From: Boseongicola sp. SB0675_bin_26
Lineage (GTDB): Bacteria > Pseudomonadota > Alphaproteobacteria > Rhodobacterales > Rhodobacteraceae
NCBI GenBank assembly: GCA_009843725.1
Contig: VYCX01000004.1
Location: forward strand, 1 to 12,554
DNA length: 12,554 nt
Reading direction: 5' to 3'
This document shows, piece by piece, positions 1-7,149 of the stretch. Positions within the stretch are counted from its first letter, which is position 1; the number at the start of each line of letters is the position of its first letter. The position numbers were made by a program, and so were the translations under genes. The notes beneath the pieces were generated by a model. It had not been told where the DNA came from. It made no database searches and saw only the letters and a list, made by a program, of their open reading frames with translations.

Positions 1-135
1 GCAGTGGCGGCGTCCGGCCGTCCCCATGGGAATCTTCCCAGCAAGGCAGTACGCCCGGAGTGGCCGCGATGCCGTCCCATGTCGCGGAACAGGTGCTTGC
101 AATTTGCGGGCGAGGCGCTGCGCGCCTGGATCCGC
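1..135. other. Left-edge region downstream of rhaA, no gene assigned
   Basis: This stretch follows the rhaA stop codon. Minus-strand frames are open but show no recognisable protein motif or ribosome binding site. A small perfect inverted repeat lies at 113-127 (AGGCGC, 3-base loop, GCGCCT). On the minus strand it falls about 10 bases after the rhaA stop and could be a weak termination or mRNA-end hairpin, but no T-run follows. Nothing else can be supported. Confidence 0.3.
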
Positions 136-1371
136 TCAGCGATCGGATACCGAGTCCTGATAGGCGGCAAGTTCGCCAATCAATGCTTGACCAGACGGGA
201 CGTCGGCGCGCTTGCAGAACTCGCGCCAAACCTCACCAAACGGCAGGTCTCTTGCTTCCTCCATGACCGCCAGTCTTTGCGTGAAATCAAGCGCCGCCTC
301 CGCGGCCTTCACGCGACCCAGCGGCAAAAGCAGCGCTCTGAGCAGAGCCTTTTGCATGTTGCGTGTGCCGAGAACCCATGCCGCGGTACGGCTTATGGTG
401 GCGTCAAAGAAGTCCAGCCCGATGTGGGTGCGACCCAACATCTGGGCACTGACCAGTTCCTGGGCCACCGCGATGACGTCGTCATTCAGTAGAATGACAT
501 GGTCGCTGTCCCATCTCATAGGCCGAGACACATGCAGAAGGATTGCATCCAGCGAAAGTGCCACGGCGCTCAACTTGTCGGCGATGTCCTCGGTCGGATG
601 GAAATGCCCCATGTCCAAGCAAAGCAGCAACCCCTTCCGGATGGCGTAGCCAAGATAGAATTCGTGACTGCCGACCGTGCACGCCTCGACTCCGATGCCG
701 AACAGCTTGCTCTCGACGGCATCAAGCATGTGCGACCGATCATGAACGTCGGAAAGCATCGCGTCGAGCGACGCTTCCAGCCGCATCCGCGCCGCACTCC
801 GGTCGACGGGCGCGTCCTTATAGCCGTCCGGAACCCAGACGTTGTTGACCACGGGAGAGCCGATTTCACGGCCCATCCGTGCCGCAATCTCCCGTGTCCG
901 GCGCCCGTGCTCGATCCAGAACTCGCGAACGCCCTTGTCCGGATGGGAAAGCGTCAGGTTGTCGTCGGCCTTGGCATGGGCGAAAAAGGTCGGGTTGAAA
1001 TCGAGCCCGAGCCTGTTTACCCGGGCCCAGTCGACCCAGTTCGCGAAATGCTTGTACTCGATTTCGTCACGATCCGGCGCGTCGTCAGCATCCATGTACA
1101 TGGCGTGAAGATTGAGACGGTGCCGTCCCGGGATCATCGAAAGGGCGAACTCCAGGTCAGCGCGCAGTTCGCTTGGGTTACGGGCACGACCCGGATGGTT
1201 TCCGGTTGCCTGGATACCGCCGCTCGACGTGCCGCCTTTCGCCTCGAAGCCGATTACGTCGTCTCCCTGCCAGCAGTGGACGGATATCGGGATCGGCCGG
1301 AGTCGATCAATGGCGTGCTCCGTGTCGACGCCCCACTCCGCAAAGATCGCTCTGGCGGTCTCATAGGTCAT
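136..1371 (-). CDS. rhaA: L-rhamnose isomerase, enterobacterial RhaA type
   Basis: The cytoplasmic enzyme converts L-rhamnose to L-rhamnulose (EC 5.3.1.14), the first intracellular catabolic step. The 411-residue product is close to the roughly 419 residues of E. coli RhaA. It shares long recognisable stretches with it, such as VHCWQGDDV (31-39), GGIQATGN (51-58), NLHA (87-90), VESKLFGIG (219-227) and HVSRPMRWDSDH (280-291). The metal ligands recalled for E. coli RhaA (E234, D267, H294, D334 structural; H270, D302, D304 catalytic) all have counterparts at one constant offset of 14: E220, D253, H280, D320, H256, D288, D290. The ATG at 1371 is chosen because it has AGGA 8 bases upstream and gives the usual N-terminus; the frame is open further upstream only by overlap with rhaD. 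The rhaD stop codon overlaps this Shine-Dalgarno, suggesting translational coupling. Rhizobial rha loci normally carry the different RhaI-type isomerase here. Confidence 0.95.
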   Translation of the reverse strand: MTYETARAIFAEWGVDTEHAIDRLRPIPISVHCWQGDDVIGFEAKGGTSSGGIQATGNHPGRARNPSELRADLEFALSMIPGRHRLNLHAMYMDADDAPDRDEIEYKHFANWVDWARVNRLGLDFNPTFFAHAKADDNLTLSHPDKGVREFWIEHGRRTREIAARMGREIGSPVVNNVWVPDGYKDAPVDRSAARMRLEASLDAMLSDVHDRSHMLDAVESKLFGIGVEACTVGSHEFYLGYAIRKGLLLCLDMGHFHPTEDIADKLSAVALSLDAILLHVSRPMRWDSDHVILLNDDVIAVAQELVSAQMLGRTHIGLDFFDATISRTAAWVLGTRNMQKALLRALLLPLGRVKAAEAALDFTQRLAVMEEARDLPFGEVWREFCKRADVPSGQALIGELAAYQDSVSDR

Positions 1372-1381
1372 GACAGCGTTC

Positions 1382-3484
1382 CTATCGCGTGAATGCCTGG
1401 ACGTTGCCTGCATCCACGTTGAGTATGTTTCCGGTCGACTTTGCGGATCTGTCGGCAGCAAAGAAGTAACACGCCTCCGCAATGTCCGCCGGCAGGACCG
1501 AACGCTTCAACATCGACCGATTCCGGTACATCTCCTCCAGCCCGGCCCTGTCGGTTCCATAGGTCGCCGCCCGCTGCTCCAGCCATTCGCCTTCCCAGAT
1601 TCTTGAATCCTGGAGAACGGCGTCCGGATTGACGACGTTGACCCGAATGCCCGCTTCAGCGCCCTCCAGCGCGAGACAGCGTGCCAGATGGATCTCGGAG
1701 GCCTTGGCCGCGCAATAGGCCGATGCATTGGGCGATGCGGCAAGGCCGTTCTTTGACGCCACGAACACGATGGACCCGCCAAGGCCCTGCGCCCGCAGCA
1801 CCTTGAATGCCTCGCGGCCGGCAAGGAAATAGCCCGTGCTGAGGATTTCCATGTTCCTGTTCCACAATGCCAGGGACGTGTCCTCCACCGAAGCGGACGT
1901 CGCGATGCCTGCGCTTGACACGAGAATGTCCAGGCCACCGAATTCCGCCGCCGTCTCGTCGAAGGCCTTGGCAACCGAGTCCTCGTCGGTTACGTCCATC
2001 AGAACTGCACGAACGACGTCCTCACCATGGCGCTGAACGAGAGCGTCGCACGTTGAGGCCAATCCTTCCGAATCGATGTCAGCCAGCATCACGCAAGCCC
2101 CTTCGGCAAGGTATCGTTCGGCAGTCGCAGACCCGATTCCTCCGGCTCCGCCAGTCACGAGCGCAATGCGCCCTGCCAGCGATTTCGGCTTTGGCATGCG
2201 CTGCAGCTTCGCTTCCTCAAGAAGCCAGTATTCAATGTCGAAAGCCTCCTGTTCCGGCAAGCCCCGGTAGCTGCTGACGGCGCAGGCGCCACGCTTGACG
2301 TTGATTGCGTTGACGTAGAATTCGCCCGAAATCCGTGCGGTCGCCTTGTCCTTGGCAAACGTGATCATGCCAATGCCCGGGACAAGATATACAACGGCGT
2401 TGGGATCGCGAAGCGCCGGGCTTTCAGCGCGCTTGCAGCGCTCGTAGTAGGCTACGTAGTCCTCGCGATAGGCGGCGATGCGGCCAGGAAGGAATTCAAG
2501 CGCCTCGTCGACATTTGCCTTCGACGGGTCGAATTCGACCACCAGCGGACGGACTTTCGTGCGCAAGAAGTGGTCGGGACAGGAAGTGCCGAGAGCTGCA
2601 AGCGACTCCATGTCACGCGAGTTGACGAATTCAAGCACGTCTTCGGAATCGGCAAAGTGCCCGACCATGTGCTGGTTGGCCGAGACAGCGCCCCGGATCG
2701 CAGGCATGAGTTTTGCGGCAACCTTTCGGCGTTCGCCGCATGGAAGGCCCTTGTGGCGAACGCCGCCAAACGCAGGGACCGCCGCGGTACGCTCTTCAAG
2801 CCATGCAACGGCATCGTTGATCACGCCAATCGTGGTTTCGTAGCAGCCCTTCGACGTGTCTCCCCATGTGAAAAGCCCGTGGCTTTCAAGGACGACGCCT
2901 ATTGCGTCAGGGTTGTGGAGACAGAACCTCTCCAGCCAAAGTCCCAGCTCGTACCCTGGACGCTTCCACGGAAGCCAACCGACACTATCGCCGAATATCT
3001 CTGCCGTCAGCGCCTGCGAATCCTTCGAGGCAGCTACAGCGATGATCGCGTCAGCGTGCACGTGATCGACGTGCGTGCGCGGAACGTATGCATGCAGGGG
3101 CGTGTCGATCGAGGCCGCACGTGGATTCAGGTTGAACGTGCAATGGGGGAGATAGCCAACCATTTCGTCTTCGTGCTCGACCCCGCGGTACAGTGCCTTG
3201 AGCGCGTGCAGCCGGTCCATGTACAGGGTTGCGAAACCGTCAAGATTCATTGACCCGATGTCGCCCCCCGAACCCTTGACCCAAAGAACCTCGACGTCTT
3301 CTCCGGTGAGCGGGTCCCTTTCCTGAATCTTGGCCGACGTGTTCCCGCCTCCGTAATTCGTCACGCGCCTGTCCAGACCAAGGATGTTGGAGCGGTAGAG
3401 CAGCAACTCGGGTTCGCTCCAGCCATCGGGAATCGCATCGTCCCACCTGTTCTCAAGAATCTGGCTTTCGGGCGAGTTCAACAT
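1382..3484 (-). CDS. rhaD: Bifunctional rhamnulose-1-phosphate aldolase / L-lactaldehyde dehydrogenase
   Basis: This two-domain enzyme cleaves L-rhamnulose 1-phosphate to dihydroxyacetone phosphate and L-lactaldehyde, then oxidises the aldehyde to L-lactate with NAD. Residues about 1-430 are a zinc-dependent class II aldolase: NYGGGNTSAK at 43-52, the H141-V-H143 pair and H202 in SHGLFTWG, which fit the three zinc histidines of the fuculose-phosphate aldolase family. Residues about 436-700 are a short-chain dehydrogenase: TGGAGGIG at 444-451, D469 at the end of beta-2 (favouring NAD), S577, Y590 and K594. The usual N-N/S-N-A-G motif reads SSAG at 523-526. The 700-residue length matches the family. 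The ATG at 3484 is preferred over in-frame ATGs at 3502 and 3571: it alone has an AGGA close upstream, and the homologous region begins about ten residues after it. It is the first gene of a two-gene unit with rhaA, 10 bases apart. Confidence 0.95.
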   Translation of the reverse strand: MLNSPESQILENRWDDAIPDGWSEPELLLYRSNILGLDRRVTNYGGGNTSAKIQERDPLTGEDVEVLWVKGSGGDIGSMNLDGFATLYMDRLHALKALYRGVEHEDEMVGYLPHCTFNLNPRAASIDTPLHAYVPRTHVDHVHADAIIAVAASKDSQALTAEIFGDSVGWLPWKRPGYELGLWLERFCLHNPDAIGVVLESHGLFTWGDTSKGCYETTIGVINDAVAWLEERTAAVPAFGGVRHKGLPCGERRKVAAKLMPAIRGAVSANQHMVGHFADSEDVLEFVNSRDMESLAALGTSCPDHFLRTKVRPLVVEFDPSKANVDEALEFLPGRIAAYREDYVAYYERCKRAESPALRDPNAVVYLVPGIGMITFAKDKATARISGEFYVNAINVKRGACAVSSYRGLPEQEAFDIEYWLLEEAKLQRMPKPKSLAGRIALVTGGAGGIGSATAERYLAEGACVMLADIDSEGLASTCDALVQRHGEDVVRAVLMDVTDEDSVAKAFDETAAEFGGLDILVSSAGIATSASVEDTSLALWNRNMEILSTGYFLAGREAFKVLRAQGLGGSIVFVASKNGLAASPNASAYCAAKASEIHLARCLALEGAEAGIRVNVVNPDAVLQDSRIWEGEWLEQRAATYGTDRAGLEEMYRNRSMLKRSVLPADIAEACYFFAADRSAKSTGNILNVDAGNVQAFTR

Positions 3485-3533
3485 GGCGTCCTGACCTGTC
3501 ATGTCGGTCGAATGGGTGTGAGAAGTCGGTGAA

Positions 3534-3561
3534 GGGTTAGTCCAACGCACCAGAATGTCAA
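3534..3561 (-). promoter_or_regulatory. Possible rhaDA promoter
   Basis: A perfect TTGACA (minus strand, 3561 to 3556) is formed by the outermost box of the operator array. A weak -10 candidate, TAACCC (3539 to 3534), follows after 16 bases, giving a leader of roughly 40 bases before the rhaD ATG at 3484. The -35 is convincing by sequence and the -10 is not. A second -35-like TTGACG lies at 3596 to 3591 on the same strand. Confidence 0.3.
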
Positions 3562-3628
3562 TCGCTATCAATCACGTTCAATCATTTTACGTCAAAAAAT
3601 GATTGATGTTGATCGATTTTGATTGACA
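3556..3628. promoter_or_regulatory. Mirrored operator array, probable RhaR binding region
   Basis: Three TCAATC boxes start at 3558, 3568 and 3578, exactly 10 bases apart. Three boxes reading GATTGA, GATCGA, GATTGA start at 3601, 3611 and 3621, also 10 bases apart. The two triplets mirror each other about position 3592; across the 33-base arms 26 positions are complementary. A 10-base step places the boxes on one face of the helix. DeoR-family sugar regulators are known to bind repeated short boxes near their own genes, and rhaR begins 45 bases to the right. The outermost boxes contain TTGACA hexamers facing outward to rhaD and to rhaR, so a bound repressor would cover both promoters. Assignment to RhaR is inference; the repeat geometry is seen directly. 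Confidence 0.75.
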
Positions 3629-3651
3629 GCCGCCACGAAATTGCGCACGGT
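3623..3651 (+). promoter_or_regulatory. Possible rhaR-rhaK operon promoter
   Basis: TTGACA at 3623-3628, part of the last operator box, is the mirror image of the hexamer facing rhaD. No good -10 is visible at 16-18 bases (the bases around 3646-3651 read CACGGT), so the promoter is placed only by the -35 element. Transcription starting near 3658 would leave a very short leader containing the AGGGAGG ribosome site of rhaR. Confidence 0.25.
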
Positions 3652-3672
3652 CTGCAGCCAAGGGAGGCGCAC

Positions 3673-4476
3673 GTGCACGAAAAGGAACGCCATCGGATCA
3701 TCTTGTCGGCCGTGCAGGATCGTCCCGTGGTCACGGTGGCGGATCTCTGCAACCTGACCAGCGCCTCCGAAGCCACGATCCGTCGCGACATCTCGACACT
3801 TCACGTGCAGAGGCGTCTGCGCCGCGTGCGCGGCGGCGCCGAGGCCATCACGCCTCCGCAGATCCTCGGCCTCGCCGGGCGGCCGTTCGCGGTGAACGAG
3901 ACGCTACGGATTGCGGAAAAGCAGGCCATCGCCCAAGCGGGCGCGAACCTGTGCGAAGATGGCGACAGCATCATCATCAACGGCGGCACGACCACGTTTC
4001 AGATGGTGCACCCGCTGACGACGCGTCGGTTGCAGGTCTTCACCAATTCCTTTCCGATTGCCGAGCACCTCCTGAAGCACTCCAAGAACACGATCATGCT
4101 TCCCGGCGGAGCGATCTATCGCGAACAGAATATCATCCTCAGTCCCTTCGACAACGACGTGACCCGGAACTTCTACGCTCGACGGATGTTCATGGGGGCG
4201 CACGGCCTGGGGCCGCTTGGCCTGATGGAGGCTGATCCCCTGCTCGTACAGGCCGAACACAAGCTCATTGGCCAGGCAGACGAACTTGTCGTGCTGATCG
4301 ACAGTTCAAAGTTCGGCCAGCGGTCGAGCCTAGTTCTCTGTCCGCTTGAACGGATCACGGCCGTCATCACCGATGACGGCATTCCAGACAATGCAGCCGC
4401 CATGCTGGAGGCGGCCGACGTGAATCTGATCGTCGTCCAGGCGGGCGGCGGTCGAGAGGAAGAGGCGGTCTCATGA
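3673..4476 (+). CDS. rhaR: DeoR-family transcriptional regulator of rhamnose genes
   Basis: This is a probable repressor of the divergent rhaDA and rhaRSTPQUK units. The 267-residue protein has a DeoR N-terminal winged helix-turn-helix at about residues 3-57 (VADLCNLT, then SEATIRRDI at 32-40, then RRVRGGAE at 50-57). A C-terminal sugar-phosphate sensor domain has the phosphate-loop-like NGGTTTF at 103-109 and the D210-S-S-K-F-G element near 210-215, typical of the family. The GTG at 3673 is chosen because AGGGAGG at 3661-3667 precedes it by 5 bases and the family N-terminus (HEKERHRII) starts there. A longer frame from TTG at 3619 would run through the last operator box. In Rhizobium leguminosarum the equivalent rhaR is a negative regulator. 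The inducer is probably an intracellular rhamnose metabolite, which is inference. It is the first gene of the transport operon, so autoregulation is likely. Confidence 0.93.
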   Translation: MHEKERHRIILSAVQDRPVVTVADLCNLTSASEATIRRDISTLHVQRRLRRVRGGAEAITPPQILGLAGRPFAVNETLRIAEKQAIAQAGANLCEDGDSIIINGGTTTFQMVHPLTTRRLQVFTNSFPIAEHLLKHSKNTIMLPGGAIYREQNIILSPFDNDVTRNFYARRMFMGAHGLGPLGLMEADPLLVQAEHKLIGQADELVVLIDSSKFGQRSSLVLCPLERITAVITDDGIPDNAAAMLEAADVNLIVVQAGGGREEEAVS

Positions 4477-4523
4477 CCTGCCTCGAACACAAACCCAATC
4501 GTGACTTTCAGGGAGGATCCAAC

Positions 4524-5522
4524 ATGAAACGTCGTACGTTCACTTCAATCCTGGCGGGGTTCAGCTTGGCTGCCGGCCTCTTTGGCACTGCTGCCGCGGC
4601 ACAGGACATGCGCATCGCGCTTGTCGTAAAAGCATTGGGCATCGGCTTCTTTGAGGCCGCCGCGGAAGGCGCAGAGGAAGCAGCCGCCGAACTTGGCAAT
4701 TTAGAGGTCATCTACACTGGCCCGACCGACACCACGGCCGAAGGCCAGATCGAGGTCATCAACTCCTTGATCGCTCAGGGCGTCGACGCCATCGCGATTT
4801 CGGCCAACGACCCGGACGCACTGGTTCCGGCACTGAAGAAGGCGATGCAGCGCGGCATCACCGTGATCTCCTGGGATTCGGGCGTCGCCGAGGAAGGCCG
4901 CCAGATGCACCTGAACCCGTCATCGAACGCGCTGATCGGCAACATGATCATCAAGCTCGCCGCCGATCATCTGCCGGACGGCGGCCAGGTTGCGGTGCTT
5001 TCGGCTTCGGCGACGGCAACCAACCAGAACACCTGGATCGCCGAAATGAACAAGGTCATGGGCAACTATCCAGGCATTGAAGTCGTTGCCACCGTCTATG
5101 GCGACGACCTTGCCGACAAGTCCTACCGTGAAGCGCAGGGCCTGATGCAATCCTACCCCGACCTGGACGCGATCATCGCGCCGACCTCTGTTGGCATCGT
5201 GGCTGCCGCGCAGGCTGTGGCCGACGCAGGCAAGATCGGCGAAATCAACGTGACAGGGCTGGGCCTGCCGTCGGAAATGGCCGGCGCCATTGAGTCTGGC
5301 GCCTCGAGATCATTCGCGATCTGGAATCCGATCGACCTCGGATATTCCGCGACCATGATTGCGCATGCGCTGGCCACAGGAGCCGCCACGGCGGCACCAG
5401 GCGCTGAAATACCGATGGGTCGCATGGGATCGATAACGCTTGACGACACGAACGCCGCCGCAATGGCCGATCCGTTCATCTACGACAGCACGAACATCGA
5501 CCAGTTCAAGTCGATCTTCTGA
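4524..5522 (+). CDS. rhaS: Rhamnose ABC transporter periplasmic binding protein
   Basis: This periplasmic receptor delivers L-rhamnose to the RhaTPQ importer. The 332-residue protein begins with a clear signal peptide: KRR, a hydrophobic core at about 8-20, and an Ala-rich cleavage region ending near A26, before QDM. The mature part resembles the CUT2 sugar-binding family (Peripla_BP_4, ribose/galactose-binding-protein fold): a first beta-strand RIALVVKALG, then GFFEAAAEGAEEAA, the ISANDPDALVPAL segment and a C-terminal hinge region with ATGAA. The ATG at 4524 is set by GGGAGG at 4511-4516, 7 bases upstream; an in-frame ATG at 4473 would put 17 unrelated residues before the signal peptide. 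It lies 47 bases after rhaR. A strong hairpin follows its stop, before rhaT. Rhamnose as ligand is inferred from the locus. Confidence 0.92.
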   Translation: MKRRTFTSILAGFSLAAGLFGTAAAAQDMRIALVVKALGIGFFEAAAEGAEEAAAELGNLEVIYTGPTDTTAEGQIEVINSLIAQGVDAIAISANDPDALVPALKKAMQRGITVISWDSGVAEEGRQMHLNPSSNALIGNMIIKLAADHLPDGGQVAVLSASATATNQNTWIAEMNKVMGNYPGIEVVATVYGDDLADKSYREAQGLMQSYPDLDAIIAPTSVGIVAAAQAVADAGKIGEINVTGLGLPSEMAGAIESGASRSFAIWNPIDLGYSATMIAHALATGAATAAPGAEIPMGRMGSITLDDTNAAAMADPFIYDSTNIDQFKSIF

Positions 5523-5536
5523 TCAAAATCTTCCGG

Positions 5537-5570
5537 TTCCGGCGCGAGTGTCATTGACGCCGCGCCGGAA
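5537..5570 (+). other. Strong hairpin between rhaS and rhaT
   Basis: TTCCGGCGCG (5537-5546) and CGCGCCGGAA (5561-5570) form a perfect 10-base-pair stem. The 14-base interior can pair further (GTGTC with GACGC, one G-U pair, three-base ATT loop, one bulged A), giving a hairpin of about 15 pairs. It starts 15 bases after the rhaS stop. No T-run follows, so a simple Rho-independent terminator is unlikely. Such hairpins after binding-protein genes often protect the upstream mRNA or thin out downstream expression, so more RhaS than RhaTPQ would be made. That role is inference. Confidence 0.7.
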
Positions 5571-5625
5571 CGCAGTTCACCGTCGCAGACGAGCACACCC
5601 ATGCTAGCGGGGAGCAAAGCCAGAC

Positions 5626-7149
5626 GTGTCTGCACCGGCCTCACCCGACATCGCGCCGCTGCTCTCCTTGCAGGGCATAACCAAGGAATTTCCGGGCGTC
5701 CGGGCCCTTTCCAACGTTTCGCTGAACATCTACCCTGGCCGCGTTACGGCTCTGGTGGGCGAAAACGGAGCCGGCAAGTCAACGGTCGTCAAGATTCTCA
5801 CCGGGATATACCAGCCGAATGCAGGCGACATCCTGGTCGAGGGGCAACCGACGCTCTTCGCAACACCCCAATCCGCAGAAGGGGCAGGCGTCACGGCAAT
5901 CCATCAGGAAACCGTGCTCTTCGACCAGTTGTCTGTAGCGGAGAACATCTTCCTTGGTCACGCGCCGCGTGACCGGTTCGGGCTCATCGACATCGGCAAG
6001 ATGGCGGATAGCGCGCGCCGGATTCTTGCCGAGATCGGCGCGAGAATCGACCCGTCCCACAAGCTGCAGGATCTCGGCACCGCGAACAAGCATCTTGTCG
6101 CAATTGCGCGGGCCCTCTCCATCGACGCGCGCGTGGTGATCATGGACGAGCCAACCGCGGCGCTCAGCCACAAGGAGATCGAAGAGCTTTATGACCTCGT
6201 CGAAGAGCTCAAGGCGCAAGGCAAGGCGATCCTCTTCATCAGCCACAAGTTCGAGGAGATATTCCGGATCGCCGATTTCTACACCGTGTACCGGGACGGG
6301 AGGATGGTTGGCGAAGGCCCGATTGCCGAGATCACCGAGCCTGAACTCGTCAAGCTGATGGTCGGTCGCGACGTGAGCCAGATCTTTCCGGAACGCGTCC
6401 ACAACATCGGCGACGAAATCCTTCGAGTCGAGGGCTTTGAGCACCCCACGGAATTTGCCGAAATCGAATTCACCCTGCGAAAGGGCGAGATCCTGGGATT
6501 CTACGGGCTCGTCGGGGCGGGCAGGTCGGAATTCATGCAGGCACTGTTCGGAGTCACGCGTCCTTCCGGCGGAAGCGTGGAGATCGAGGGGGCGCCCATC
6601 AGCATCGGTTCACCCGCCGACGCGGTAGCCAACGGCATTGTCTACGTGCCCGAGGATCGCGGCAGGCAGGGAGCCATTGGAGCGCTTCCGATTTTCCAGA
6701 ACGTCACGTTGCCTTCGCTCGCGCAAACGTCACGACACGGGTTCCTTCGGCTGGCGGAGGAGTTCAGGCGAGCACGCGAGTACACCGAACGGCTGGACCT
6801 GCGAGCGGCATCGCTCGACACGAATGTCGGCGATCTCTCCGGCGGAAACCAGCAAAAGGTGGTGATCGCCAAATGGCTTGCCACAAAGCCGAAAATCATC
6901 ATCCTGGACGAGCCGACCAAAGGCATCGACATCGGGTCGAAAGCCGCCGTGCACGCGTTCATGGCGGAACTCGCGGCCCAAGGGCTCGCGGTCATCATGG
7001 TAAGTTCGGAAATCCCGGAGGTTCTAGGCATGTGCGATCGTGTCATCGTCATGCGCGAGGGGCGGATGGCCGCTGAATTGACGGGGGCAGATTTGAGGCC
7101 GGAAACCCTCATTCATCACGCAGCGGGCATACGGGAGGCCAACGCATGA
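5626..7149 (+). CDS. rhaT: Rhamnose ABC transporter, fused double ATPase subunit
   Basis: This cytoplasmic ATPase powers L-rhamnose import with RhaP and RhaQ. The 507-residue protein has two tandem nucleotide-binding domains as in RbsA/XylG-type CUT2 ATPases. Domain 1 (about 12-250) has Walker A GENGAGKS (45-52) and Walker B VIMDEP (171-176), but a degenerate signature LGTANKH (150-156). Domain 2 (about 264-500) has a Walker A in which arginine replaces lysine (GLVGAGRS, 294-301), an intact signature LSGGNQQ (404-410) and Walker B IILDEP (425-430). The two composite sites are therefore one canonical and one degenerate. The GTG start has GGGGAG at 5609-5614, 11 bases upstream, a slightly long spacing. 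No better in-frame start is seen, and the ATG at 5601 is out of frame. It is 103 bases after rhaS and overlaps rhaP by 4 bases (ATGA). This is the rhizobial RhaT, unrelated to the E. coli rhamnose-proton symporter of the same name. Confidence 0.94.
   Translation: MSAPASPDIAPLLSLQGITKEFPGVRALSNVSLNIYPGRVTALVGENGAGKSTVVKILTGIYQPNAGDILVEGQPTLFATPQSAEGAGVTAIHQETVLFDQLSVAENIFLGHAPRDRFGLIDIGKMADSARRILAEIGARIDPSHKLQDLGTANKHLVAIARALSIDARVVIMDEPTAALSHKEIEELYDLVEELKAQGKAILFISHKFEEIFRIADFYTVYRDGRMVGEGPIAEITEPELVKLMVGRDVSQIFPERVHNIGDEILRVEGFEHPTEFAEIEFTLRKGEILGFYGLVGAGRSEFMQALFGVTRPSGGSVEIEGAPISIGSPADAVANGIVYVPEDRGRQGAIGALPIFQNVTLPSLAQTSRHGFLRLAEEFRRAREYTERLDLRAASLDTNVGDLSGGNQQKVVIAKWLATKPKIIILDEPTKGIDIGSKAAVHAFMAELAAQGLAVIMVSSEIPEVLGMCDRVIVMREGRMAAELTGADLRPETLIHHAAGIREANA

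Noticed and set aside
499..1392. 297-codon plus-strand open frame opposite rhaA
   Set aside because: It is antisense to a gene with clear RhaA motifs and metal ligands. It has no ribosome site or recognisable domain; long antisense frames are expected in GC-rich codon usage.
2570..3253. 227-codon plus-strand open frame opposite rhaD
   Set aside because: It is antisense to the conserved aldolase domain and has no family resemblance.
3556..3628. Repeat cluster considered as a CRISPR-like array
   Set aside because: Boxes are only 6 bases with 4-base gaps, are arranged as a mirror, and sit in a divergent promoter region, so operator sites fit far better.
3619..3672. Upstream TTG start for rhaR adding 18 residues
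   Set aside because: It would overlap the last operator box and the -35 hexamer. The GTG at 3673 has a strong AGGGAGG and the family N-terminus.
5537..5570. Rho-independent terminator after rhaS
   Set aside because: No T-run follows the stem, and the downstream transporter genes belong to the same operon without another visible promoter.
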